From positions 4,495,444 through 4,559,443 of the forward strand of contig NW_020653713.1 of the NCBI RefSeq assembly GCF_003589595.1: 64,000 bases of DNA, written 5' to 3'. Source of the DNA: Hyposmocoma kahamanoa (lineage: Eukaryota > Arthropoda > Insecta > Lepidoptera > Cosmopterigidae). Shown piece after piece: positions 1 to 11,625 of this stretch. The notes beneath the pieces are model-generated. The model was not told where the DNA came from. It did no database searches and worked only from the letters and a program-made list of their open reading frames with translations. A program made the translations under genes and the position numbers. Position 1 is the stretch's first letter; each line of letters starts with the position of its first letter.

Positions 1-261
1 GCTTACTTAGTCTGTGTTACACATAAAAAGACTACTTTACTACGTCACATTAATAAATAAAAATTAACAAAGTTGGCAATTTCTCATTCATGGGAGCCGG
101 TTCCACTTCGCCCTAATTTTAAGAAAAGAAGAAAAAATTAAGCACTCGAAGAAATCGCAATATTTCCCGTCGAGGATAAACTCTAATAACTTACACGTTG
201 AATACATACCGTAACTTTCCAATTTATATAAACAAATAATACAAAATGTGTTTCAATTTTT

Positions 262-1232
262 CTTATCATTAGTGTCAATTCAACTAAAAGCCACCTAATA
301 ACAAAAGTTCATACCGCATCACCCTTCGCACACGTGAATTAGGGGCTCCGTTCGGATTGAAGTGTACACAGTGAAGTAACCTGTGCATCTCCGTTTTAGC
401 AAAAAATCGACTTAAATACCAACTTCAGCGCTAGTGACTAAATCGTTCTCATTCGTGTAAAGCAATCTATCTAAATAAGTATTAAGTAATAGTTTTATAA
501 ACTTTATTGTACATCAATTCACAATGGGAACGTTAAAATCTATGCACTTTCATAACGGTCCAGCATATTTTACACACTTGACAATTAAAAATGTATCCAA
601 ATATCATTATTGCTCGTCATTCGTCGCTCTCATTCTTGTCTGCTTTTAAGTCAAATAGTTACTTTAAGCCAAACATTTACTTGAAATATAACAATTAGAT
701 GGTGATAGTGGTGGTGTTTAGGGTTGTGACGATGACGATGATGGTGATGATGATGACGATGATGATGACGATGATTGTGATGATGATGTGAATGGTAATG
801 ATGCTGATAATAAGGGAGATCATGATGATGACGTTGATGGTGGTGATGAGGATATATTGATGTACAAGAAAGTTTATATGACATTAACAAAATACTTTTT
901 TAGATTTATTTATTAATTACATATAGATAGATAGATGGTCTTACACGGATGAGAAGGATTTTGATACAAGAAGTTATATTAAAATATTTGTTACATGTTA
1001 AATGTTTTTTTGAGAACGATAAAATGTGTGTTGTAATAATGATTTCTCATTACTATGCCGTCTTTCTCATTCATGTTTATGAGAAAATCATTCGTGTTAC
1101 TGCAATCTCATTCGTGTGACCTAAAATATCGTTTTTTGTTGTATTTAACTTAAATATTTCTGTGATTTTATAATTATTGACATTGCTTGAACTTATTTGT
1201 ACGTTTAAGACCTTAAAACCAAAAGAAAAAAG
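262..1232 (-). repeat. 1-kb dispersed repeat with CAT/ATG microsatellite core, copy 1
   Basis: This stretch matches 15361-16497 in the opposite orientation over its whole length (for example gaccttaaaacc at 1209-1220 against ggttttaaggtc near 15370). Its centre (about 700-860) is an imperfect (ATG)n tract. Short motifs such as ctcattcgtg recur near both ends. I see no coding capacity or terminal inverted repeat. The class is unknown. Confidence 0.75.
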
Positions 1233-1755
1233 GGTTTTATAAAAATCACTCAAAAAGTGCCATAGAAATTCTTAAGTGAAATTTACCCCTAAGTGAGGCA
1301 AATTGTAGCGATCCCAATGGACCTACACGACCGGGCGAGCCGTCAACGCTCAAGCTCAAGCATTTTAGCTAATAATGACAATAAATGAGTGTAAAAATAC
1401 ATCAGACAAACATAAAATAGATACTAACGTCACATTCCACAAGGAAGTAACGCGTTTCAACTTGTATTTTTATATAAATATTCACTAAAACCGAAAATTA
1501 ATTTCGTTGCAACAATACACGAAAATATTGCAAAGTAACAGATTTCTTTCTCCCCATTTTGCTATTCTGTTTCAAAATAATTATGTTACGTAATTTTTTG
1601 AGAATAAGCAATATCGCGATGGTTGCAGAATTTCTTGCTTCATACTTCTCGGGGGAATCTGCCTTACGAATGAGCGATAGAGTTTAACGAATGTGACGAT
1701 TTCAAGTGTAATAATGCTTACCTATGAAATAAAGATTATTTTGATTTTGATTCCG

Positions 1756-1896
1756 GGTATCGTTTACGTGGTATTTGGGGGTGCTCATTACGAATATAGC
1801 ACTTATTTCTGAAACCAAGATGGCGGACACGATTTTTCAAAAAAAATGCAATATGGGTATCGTTTTCGAGGTATTTGGGGGTGCTCATTACGAATA
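1756..1896. repeat. Local direct duplication of ~41 bp
   Basis: The unit starting gggtatcgtt and ending ctcattacgaat occurs at 1756-1796 and again at 1855-1896, with one or two differences. Just right of it (1995-2100) are several copies of a short palindrome-like word, gacaatgtcg/cgacattgtc. Confidence 0.7.
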
Positions 1897-2887
1897 CTCT
1901 ATACTATACTATAATTTTTGAAAAGTCGTGTCCACCATCCTGTATACAGATATAAATGCCATTTCCATAAGGATTACCAAAAATAAATTTTTGAAAATTC
2001 TTGTCACTTGACATTGTCGATCTGTACACACCTGATCGATATTGTCGATCGACAAAATCAAGTAAATCTGTAGGCACCTGATCGACAATGTCGGGCAAAT
2101 CTGTAGGCCTTTAACTTAATGATGAGTTAAGCAAGATACAATTTCCCCACTTTTGAGGGAAATGTTGTTCCATGGCATCATTATTTGTGTGACAGTTCGT
2201 TTGATATGGTACTATCATATGTTTGTACTCGTAAATAGACGATAATGTCTTCTATATGTTTGTATGCCTAATATTTGACCAGTCACAGTGAAACTACATT
2301 TAATTTTTAAATGTCTACTTCTACACAATTTGAGTTACCACAAAAAAGTTATGAATAAAAAAAATCGCGGTACATTCCTCTTATAACATTTTCATTTAAA
2401 TGTCACGACTTTTATGTTTATTGAAATGCTAGTTACCTTAACGACTGCATGCCACGGGCACGCGTTTTGTACTGTTCTTGCACTTCAAAACAAGTTGATT
2501 TGCGATTATTAATTGCGCCCTCGATACGACGTTATTTTCACCGTCCACCTACAGTGCTTCTCGCCATGGATATAGTAGGTAAAAGCTGACCATAACCTTT
2601 GGAGCCTTTAATTGCGGCGTTGCCGTTGAATTTTGGCATCAATGGTCGTATTATCAGTAAAGGAAATTAGTTTATAATTGTAAATCGTAGCAACGTGCGT
2701 TCCATATCCAATTTGTTAAGTCCCTTTTACACGGTCTATCTATGGAAATAATGTACGCGTTTGAATGTGCATATGCGTATTTGTAAAGGGAAATGTCATC
2801 CTTTGTAAACGGCTTGCACTGGTGCACCGTTTTACTATGAACAGCTCGACCGTATAACCAGGCCGTTATAAAGAAAATTAAACTCAC

Positions 2888-5800
2888 AGATACTGGCGCT
2901 GCGAGCGGGCTGGAACTGCCGCCGCCGTGACTGTACCTGCGTGTGCGCGACAGGTTGTTGTTCGAGAACATGCTAAAGAACGGCGTGTTCCTGAAACAAT
3001 AATGTTAAAAGCTGATAAGAGCTGTATGAAAAAAAAAAAACATGTAAAAATGAGCAAATCTTGTACAGCAATGCTAGCACGATAGACCGCGGCGTGTGGT
3101 GCTAGTCCTGTTGATTTATGTAATTATCCAAATGGAAATATGTATTAAGTGAGATAAATAATGAATAACGAACGAGACTCTATTCGTGAAATATATAAAG
3201 TTTATCATCACACTTGCACGTAAATAGTATGATTGTATGCAGGCTACCCTCGGGCCTTTAATCTTCTGATTACATCCATGGTCGGCAATAAGAATAAAAA
3301 TGCCCGAGGGTTTTATTTGGGGCATTATAGTCACATTAGATTAATTATGCTATTTACGTACAAGGGTGATGTAAAAGATAATTTCACAATCAAATAGGAT
3401 ACACTGAACTGACTGGACATAGGCTTGGCGTTATAGTGTCTAATTAAGCGACTTAAGTCTCAAAAGACCTGATATTCCCGAGACTGAACTGAAAACAACC
3501 TCGAGTAATTTTCGAAACCAAGTTTCCTTGATGAAAGCCTTAGGGCAAGCTGGACACTAGTAGGGTTAGCACAAACAAGCGCGACTTGCGCGAGAGCGAC
3601 ATACAGCGCGAGATCTCTATGCGAGAATAGCAGTATCTCGCGCTTTATGTCGCTCTCGCGCTAGTCGCGCCCTATTGTGCTAGCCCTACAGGAGAGCAGC
3701 CCGTGAAATAGCGACAATTTGTAAGGTGAACTACCGATATAGCATCGACAACTATAACCACTTTATTAAGGGCATGAGCACAAAGCAAAATAAATCGTAT
3801 TAACAACTATCGAGTTCTAGTTTTCGCGATTGTTACATATAGGAAAAAGACCCCGAAACGGTGGATGGTTTGAAAAAGAAATTATAAATGTTTATATTTA
3901 AAACTATTTCGTGTTTAACTGTTGGCCACTATGAAGTGAAGACTAATATCATTCATCTCCATTGTATAGGACTAGTACCTATTTGAATCTTGTTAGTTGA
4001 TCGTTATCAGCTTGGGTTTAATCTGGATTTTTACCTAAAGGTTTTAACCCATTTCTGCTAATTTTTAATTCCGCGTATTATAATTACAAATTACGAAATC
4101 TTTGTTAGACGAAAAAGAGGCAACTCCACACAATATCCCCTTTGCAATCCTGTGGACTCTCAGGTACTACTAGGCATGCAATTCCATTAATATGAAAATC
4201 GATTTTGAGTTTTTGTATCGATTCATTTCAATGCGCTTTTCAAACGAATCGATTAGTTACAAAGGCAAAATATGTGAGCAAGCAATAAATATTTTTTAAT
4301 AATAATAACATTTGAACAAAACACAATTTACATAAGTATATTTAGTTATAAATAGATTTTGCCCTCAACTTTGGGCATTAATGAGTTTTAACACGATTAA
4401 AACTCGGCGTCAATAAAGCGCAGAATAAAAACCCGGGCACTTGCCCATCTCTGATCACATTCACTAAAGCCTAACAACACACACTAAGCTCGTAGGTCAC
4501 CGCGTTTCTATACACAATTTACGCGTGTAATTTCTACAATATGTGCCATCTTTGGTAGGTATATGGAGATCGTAAGTGCAGTTAAAATTATAATACCAGG
4601 TCATCAGAAATATTCCCGAAAAGTACAGACAAAACTAAATTCACTAGCACCACTACTGTATGATATGAAAGTAAGCATATGACAGCTTACAAAATACACT
4701 ATGACAAAAAGTGTAAGCAATGGAGATGATGCATACATTATTGTGCAATAATAAACCAACAGCAATTGTTCACTGTAATATCATTTCATGTTTATAAATA
4801 AATTTGTTAATGTAAACTTGGAGAGCTTGATAGAGTTTCAAGTTTTTTTAAATTCAATATAATTGTAAGCATCTTTTGCAAGGTTGACGCAGATTCAGTG
4901 AAAAAGCCGCAAGCAGATTCTACAACGTTTATTCCATAAAAACTAATCCGCCGCTATTATTTGCTGTATTGTGTGATGCCGCAAATGAGAAGATAAATTA
5001 TTAAACAATTACTAATAATAAACAGAAGATGAAACTATTTTTTCAGATCTAAATCGCGTATATTTGTTTTTTAAAATAAACCACAATTTCGTTTTTCCAG
5101 GTCCCTTGGTCACGGCTGACTAAGATGGTAAATGATCAGGTTCTAAAAAATATCTTACTAAATGCCACTAGTTGAACTATTATTTAAATAATTGAAGGTT
5201 AACTAACAGTATGATTTCATCCAATAACTTCAACTTTTTGAAAAGTTGTACCTAGTTGAACTAATTGGAATATTTGTGTCCAATTAGTTCAACTAATTGA
5301 ACTTGTAGTTGAACTAAATGGAATAGAGGGCGCTGCATGCCGAAAAATCATGTACTAAGGTCTATAACAAAAACACAGGACAATTTCGACAACTCAATAA
5401 CTTGACCTGTAACTCAGTTGGTTAGAGCAGAGCTACAATACAGCGTGGCATGGGTTCAAGCCCCATTGGGTCAAATTTGTTTTTCTATATATTCTCTTCT
5501 CTCTATCTTTGTATCAATAACAATAGAAAAACTAATGGAGCCATTTCACAAAAAAATCTCAATAATAAGATGGTAAAGTCATCAACAAGTACATCTATTT
5601 TTTACTTTTGTTTGGTTTATTTGAAAAAATATAAGTACACGCGATTTTAATCCAAACAAATAGTTTCATTTCTTACGTGTAACAATCGCGAAAACCACAA
5701 AGGGATTCATTGAAGTATGGTCCTGGTTCTCACAATATAAACGCCAGAGTCGGCACGCTAAGAAGAAAATTAAGTATAGAAAGTATTTTCAATTAAACAG

Positions 5801-8800
5801 AAATTGCAGAATTTGTAAAGCCAGGTTTGCTTGGACAGCTTACTACCAATCTGAGGGATAATAATAATAAACGTGCCTGACAATCAGCCTTACCTTTACC
5901 TTACAGTTCAGTATAGTGCTGTCTCACAAGATTCTTTTCAGGTCCAAATCTAATCATAATAAGAGTTCACGGTAAGGTCCAAAAGTAGGTCATATTTTTT
6001 AATATTACAGTAAAATTACAGTACAATATTTAGGGCCTGTACAGGCCGTCATCACTACCATCAGTAATTGATCTATTATAATCCCCGCTAATTACACCCT
6101 AGAACCTAGAACGTTTGCATTAAATTGGTTTACACAACCAAGGTTTGTATGAAGACATTTATTTTCTTTGATAATTATCTCTGCTGAACCATGGTTTTGA
6201 CTCTTTAATTTATTCTTCATTTGTGAGGACCAGTATTCAAGTGACACAGCATTATCAGTGGCGTTGTACAGGTCCTCGCATGTGCAGGGGTAGGAGCACG
6301 CAGGACAAAACAAAAGATGTGCCATATTCTGGAGAAACACCATAAATACATGCGCTCTCTGAGCAGTAACCCCACCTGTGCATGCTCGCCTTGCTTCGGA
6401 CAACTTGGGTCTGTAATCTATTTAGAGACTTCAAAGTTTGTCAAGGTAGATGATGCTCAGAAAGGATGCGCTCTGACAGCAGAATGAGTGATGTCGTGGG
6501 GTATCTCTCCTTCCAGAGACTTATATGGACTTGGTTAGTTACCCCATTTAGAGGGAATTCAATTTATTGTCAAAACATTACAAACTAAATAAACATGAAG
6601 AAAAACCTCTGGGAAAACAATTTAGATTGACTTATTTTTTTGAGATTCACATTTGACACATTCGGATAAGTTTCTGATACAAACATAGGGCACGACATTG
6701 CGATTTAATTATCAAGATTATATTTTATATATAGCCCACACTGGGCTATATAGAAGCAGATTTTGGTTTAAACTTAAAGGAAAACCACGTCCAGAAATAA
6801 CCCCTATAAAAAACCCCTGTACAAGACTAATTAACCATTCAAACCATTGAAATTTATTATCACAATTTTGTGATAATAAATTTCAAAGGTTTATATAACA
6901 AAATAAAACCTTATATAACAAAAGTTGTTAGTAGGTATCAACATCATAGACATGTCGTTCATGTCAAACAAATAAGCAAATCCAATTTTCTATGTTTTTT
7001 ACATTAGCTGTTATTGTTAAAATGCAGTTACATTGTTTACAATTGCAAATAGAATGGTGATTAAACAATTCATTGTGAAAGCTGGAACAATACCATAAAA
7101 CTAAATATATATTAATAATGCAAACGCAAAATTATTTTGTATTTGTGTTCATAAAAACCACATTAATGGTCAGCTAGGCATACGGAGAATTGGACTTGGT
7201 GCTTCTCATGCAAACACGTAGCTATAACATCCAGTAAGATCATATTTTCAACCTTTTTGCTATGAATTTTAAATCATAAAAAAAAATTTAAAATTTATAA
7301 GAGTTTATCTGAGCCAAGCCAGAAATTAAGTGGGTTGCTTTTTAAATAGCATATTAGTATATGTTAACTCCATATGCAATCTAGAAAAATAACATTTGTG
7401 TGATAGATATCATTCGCAGCCATGCTATCATGGTAAAGATAAAGAATTGTTAAGTCATGTAACCAAATATTTATATTACGTACCAGCATGGAGCAAGCAA
7501 CAATACTTTTGTAACAGTATATGCACACATTATTCATTTGCAAATATGTTACGTAGATTATTACTGAAAACCGCTCTGACAGTGCCCCTGGTGGCAAATT
7601 TGGGAAAAATATTCCTTGATTTCTAGTTTCTTTTGTTTCTGGCAAAAGGGGGAAACTTATTTGCGGAAAGCAATGGAGAGGAAAAATAATTTTTTTTTTT
7701 TTTTTTTTTTTTTAATAATAACGCACACACTCAACATAGCCCCGCACTAGGGAAACCCTGTGTCGCGGGTGCCATGGACACACATAGACAACCACAAATT
7801 ACACCCAAACTCACGAGAGAAATAAATGTAGGCCATACAAATATTTCTCCCGGCCCGGGAATCGAACCTGGGACCTCTGCGTGGCAGTCCGGCATGGTAA
7901 CCACTCGGCCACAGAGGCAGTTGTGAAGGCAATTCGGAAGAAAGGATCGGGGAAATGCGATTAAGGTTAGACGATATAAAAAAAGCTAACTAGAAGATTT
8001 TACTCTTTGTGTTGACATTCAGAGTCTTGACACTAACGCAATTTAATAATTCCCCTAAATCCCATAGGCTAGGACGATCAGGGGATTTTGAAAATAATCT
8101 TTTGTACCTTGTATTATTACAATTTTGAAATTAAGTTTGTATACCAAATCTGTTTTAAAGATTTAATTTTGTTTCTAAAACCTTCACCTTTATATAAACA
8201 GTGCTTGGTATGAGTTCAACAAAAAAAAATAAACTTTCAAGGAGGGAAATTTAATTATAGACTAGTGTGGGATGATGAATACACTGTTTTAAACATTATT
8301 CAACATATAGGTTTGTGTTTTTCATGTTGCCAAGCATTTGTCGTTAAATGTAAATGTAATGGCTGGATCATCATCAACAAGAAGATGCCTAATACTGCAC
8401 ATACCTATTCTTTAAAATATACATGTGTTTAGTGTGCCTATTCAGCAAGTTGGCAAAATTTCAAGTGAATACTTCATATGAAAGTGGGTTGAAACTGTTT
8501 TTGTAACATTTGCACAAATTACACATTCCGTAATGGTTTATATGACAATTGACCCAATTATAATTTAGTGTAACACAAAAGAGTCAGTGATTCAAGTATC
8601 AATAGATGAATCCTTAGAAATAATTCCATTTGCAAAGAATTATGTGTGTAGGTGAACTTAATTATCACTTACAAGTTACACACAGTTATACAGCTTTACA
8701 TATTTTATGCAAACATATGGTTATGAGGACATACAAGCGTAAAAAGAACACCAATGATATGAAGAATGTTATAAAGTTGAACTGAAAAGTGGTTACCAAA

Positions 8801-9232
8801 TAAGCAGAAAATTTTTGTAAATAAATTAATGCTTATATAAATAGGAAAAAAAAATGAGTTCCTATAGTAACCGACTAAAATAAATTAAATGTAACAATGT
8901 TTATAAAAAACTACCAAAATAACATACAACTACTGGATACTAAGCATCTCGTTTGTCAAATGGCAAAACAATAGCAAAAGGAAGTCATTCCTAACATTCC
9001 TTCCACGCACACAGATTAACAAAGATGGAAATATTACTGAATAATGCATAAACATAGTTAAATACGGGCACGGCTCCCACTCGCGATCTCAGCAGCTGTC
9101 AAAAATAGGCAGTGGCAGCACAGGCACGACCATAGCTCTGCACAAACATGCGTGTTACTTTACCTCGGCGCTGTAGTTGTTGTGGGCGACGTCACCGCCG
9201 TAGAGGAGCCCTCATTTATCAAAGGTGCGCTA
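2888..9232 (-). CDS. Unrecognised minus-strand gene, two internal exons (partial)
   Basis: Two internal exons of one gene are visible on the minus strand. Exon a (9232-9164, 69 nt) lies between a gtgcag acceptor and a GTAAAG donor and encodes 22 complete residues, Ser/Thr/Pro-rich with a run of four Thr. Exon b (2990-2888, 103 nt) follows a good acceptor (ttgtttcag) and ends at a perfect GTGAGT donor; it encodes NTPFFSMFSNNNLSRTRR followed by YSHGGGSSS. Exon a ends with two bases of a codon and exon b supplies the third, giving Arg, so the exons are phase-compatible. Both are GC-richer than their surroundings. The product looks like a low-complexity, basic, probably disordered linker. I do not recognise the family. 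The gene continues beyond the left edge of the window and probably upstream of 9232. The intron between them is about 6.2 kb. An alternative donor inside exon b (CAG before GTACAG) could shorten it. Confidence 0.5.
3561..3688. mobile_element. Palindromic MITE (tagggttagcacaa termini)
   Basis: The two halves of this 128-bp stretch are near-perfect inverted copies: tagggttagcacaa at the left and ttgtgctagcccta at the right, then gcgcgagagcgacat against atgtcgctctcgcgc. The inner loop is about 20 bp. It would fold into a long hairpin. It lies in the intron of the minus-strand gene. Confidence 0.75.
4170..4440. repeat. Dispersed repeat with cgattcg motifs, copy 1
   Basis: The interval matches 48960-49205 in inverted orientation: tttttgtatcgattcattt, a gggcattaatg-like block, and the stretch around aaatattttttaataat. 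The same aatcgatt/cgattcg vocabulary also appears at 37270-37320, 37610-37690 and 37900-38015. No coding potential. Confidence 0.5.
5029..5126 (-). mobile_element. Penelope-like element terminal fragment
   Basis: Read on the minus strand this matches the terminal region at 52930-53020: ccgtgacca, gggacctg, a CGAAA box, an AT stretch with aaacaaatat, then aaatagtttcat. A plus-strand fragment of the same terminus sits at 5640-5696, so the two are inverted with about 510 bp between them. Confidence 0.6.
5402..5472 (+). repeat. tRNA-like sequence (degenerate tRNA or SINE head)
   Basis: A ~71-nt block has a box-A-like stretch (taactcagttggttagagc), a B box (gggttcaagcccc), and ends that can pair (gacc with gggtc). 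The anticodon arm is poor: only about 3 bp, with loop acaatac. It is more likely a tRNA pseudogene or SINE head than a working tRNA. Confidence 0.5.
5640..5696 (+). mobile_element. Penelope-like element 3' terminal fragment
   Basis: It carries the family's end signature: cgcgattt, then aatagtttcatttc, then gtgtaacaatcgcgaaaacc. The same signature occurs at 26751-26806 and 44280-44365. Confidence 0.6.
6841..6891. repeat. Near-perfect 51-bp hairpin
   Basis: The arms aaacc-a-ttgaaatttattatcacaa and their inverse are separated by two bases. Only one position per arm fails to pair. No neighbouring element explains it. Confidence 0.7.
7691..7920 (-). mobile_element. tRNA-derived SINE, family S1
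   Basis: Read on the minus strand: a tRNA-like head (tggccgagtggttaccatgc, then ggttcgattcccggg as B box), a body with tttgggtgtaatttgtggtt, and an end in gtgtgtgcgttattatt with a poly-T/A tract at 7691-7713. Related copies: 19561-19790, 20164-20393, 35983-36190, 38866-38990 and 60304-60517. Confidence 0.88.
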
Positions 9233-11223
9233 CTGCACCTCTTCAATATGTTAGGAGCATCCACATCCATTATCTTATAGCCACCATTCATTCACTGACG
9301 TACTATGTAGTTATATGCATCGAAATCGCCGTCACGATTCAGTCTACAGTTTATGTAACACTGCAAGTGCACTTCCGTACAATCTAAGAGGACAATTACG
9401 CTAATGATAAGTCTACGTATATAATATTTACAACGAATAAACGCAAGGTTAATACCAAATAAAATTAAAATAAACTACACGGCAAGCTAAAAAGTGGCTC
9501 GCTGACCTGTCAAAGCGCCGCAGTAGAGAAGCATTCAACGAAAAATTTGTTGATCGCATTGCAGTTTCTTTTCTGTATAAATTAGGTACACTGGAAACAA
9601 AGCCTGTTTATAAAATTACGAAACTGCATTTTTAGAAGGCTTTTGTTTGAAGCATAACTTGTATACTTCTTTCTTTGTACTCAATGATCTTAATAATTTA
9701 TTTTATAAATTGCTTTGAGAGGGTTATCAAAAAAATACGAACGCAACCAAGCTGTCACACATCGTAGTCGTTACATATTACGCAAAAGCCACAAAAGTCA
9801 TCAATTTTGTCTTTAAAATGTTGTAGATGTTTCTCTATTAGCTTATGCTTAGCTTATTTCCAATTATGTTTTCTAAACAAACGTCTCTAAATTTTTTATT
9901 TCATATGACGATGAAATATATTATTAACCTTTAGAGCCAAGAAATAATGGCTATTCCATTGATACAGTGCAGTGGCTGGTGCATGAATGACTGCGCTGGT
10001 AAGCATTGGCGCACAAATTAGAAAGATATAGTAGGCAAATGTTGTCTTGTTTAAGTGTACATTTTTTTGATTGGCAATTTATTGTTTAATTGTTTAATAT
10101 TATTTCATAATATTCTCCTAAAAAGTATTTATAATATTAATAGTATCCACGTTTATAATTAGTAGTACTTTTTACCTGAAATACACGAATTTCCTAGTTC
10201 AGTACATGTGTTATTTTTACATTAAATCGCATAAGTAGTCTTTAGTTTTCTCTGTACATTTTTTTTATTTAATTTATTAAGGCTTTGGCAAAGCCATCAG
10301 CCTAAACATGAAGCTTAAATATGTTTCTGTAAATATGGCCGCCACATAGAGGATAGGCAATTTGAGGCGGCGTGCTTGGATTGACTCGGGATTCCTTCCG
10401 TCTAACACCTGCGTCTGTGTGCGCCGCACATCTTACACCTTATGTAAAGCCGGCACTGCCAGCTACTAACGGTAACACAGGCTATTCATTCAGTATAGCT
10501 GGCATTCATTCAGTGCATCGGGGAAGTCGCTATTATTCGCATAGTAACTGAAAAAAACCTCCATTATGAGCGTTGGCAAACACACTAGCGGTACAACGTA
10601 TTTGTGATGGCATAGGTATAAAAAGGTGAATGAATGTTTGTTAAATCAGAAAACTCAGTTCGTTCATAAGTTTAAACAACTTCTTTTTATCGTTTGGGTA
10701 AGGAATTCATTTCACGTTCACGAGGGACAGAAACATGCCATTAAGTGGATCAATGTCTGTCTTTTTTTTGTAGTTATAGTTTTTACACGAATTCATTTTT
10801 AGTTGTAAGTATTACGTTTTATGTTTCTTAATTATTTGTTACCTTTTTAAACTGATGCCTCTATAACCAATGCTCAATAAATAAATAAAATACTGATCAA
10901 TAGAACGATGTGATCACTGGAATAGACTTGCGTCGATCATGATCGATCGATCACAATGATTCGAACAGTACCTGTGACCCGATAACCCAGGTTACAAGCT
11001 TCTGATCATTTTAGAGTTTTATAGGTCACGCGCGCAATATTCGACTTTATTCACTATAATTTTAGAGATTATTCAACAATTATCATAACACTCAGTCTGG
11101 AACTGACAATATTATTGTTGTCTCGTTCACTCTCACGTGAAGTTCCCATGGGTTAACGGATCAACGGATTAATGACTCTATTAATCATTCATCCTAATTG
11201 CTCCGTGGCGTAGTGTCCATTAC
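9233..11223. other. Non-coding interval before the metallophosphoesterase start
   Basis: Left of the first coding exon I see no reliable gene. The stretch 10340-10450 is GC-richer than its surroundings and could be a promoter or 5' UTR for either flanking gene, but no signal settles this. A GATC-rich block at 10890-10990 is listed separately. Confidence 0.4.
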
Positions 11224-11625
11224 ATGGTAATTTTGTAAGTTTAATCGATTTTTTGGTATGTTGTGATTATTTATGAGTGCACTAGCTAATATTAATGAAT
11301 ACTAAATTAGTAATTTTGAATGCTCATATAAGTTTTTGTTATACATTTTTGTTTGGCAGGTGTTACTTTTCTTAGAAATAAATTTAGTGTTTTAGTGTCC
11401 TAAGTGTGGTTTATCAATGATGCATTTAACTTTATATACATTACTCATCAGCAGGATGTAAGTATCGTGAGCGACGAATGACGCGATAAAAGATCGAACA
11501 TATGATCGAATCATTAGACCGGATCACGTTACGCATGGGTCATGCATGCATGATTGACCGATCGACGGGTTATCAAAAATGATCGACCGAACAAGTCTAC
11601 ACTGGATCATACTGTTCAGACTCAT
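10890..11625. repeat. GATC-rich inverted blocks around the first MPPE1-like exon
   Basis: The block 10890-11000 (gacttgcgtcgatcatgatc and gatcgatcgatcac) resembles the inverse of 11490-11625 (gatcgaccgaacaagtct and gaccgatcgacggg). The match is patchy. The 11-nt first coding exon (11224-11234) sits between them. Either a decayed element or a GATC-rich regulatory region. Confidence 0.35.

Noticed and set aside
651..890. Histidine-rich 79-residue frame on the minus strand
   Set aside because: It is the translation of an imperfect ATG/CAT microsatellite inside a repeat; the other copy has a different frame structure.
6092..6403. 103-residue Cys-containing frame on the minus strand
   Set aside because: No recognisable domain and no convincing splice sites; it may be a chance frame in the intron of the unassigned gene.
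7747..7932. Apparent tRNA or small ORF with a ggttcgattcccggg box
   Set aside because: It is the head of an S1 SINE; the arms do not fold as a tRNA and the same unit recurs five more times.
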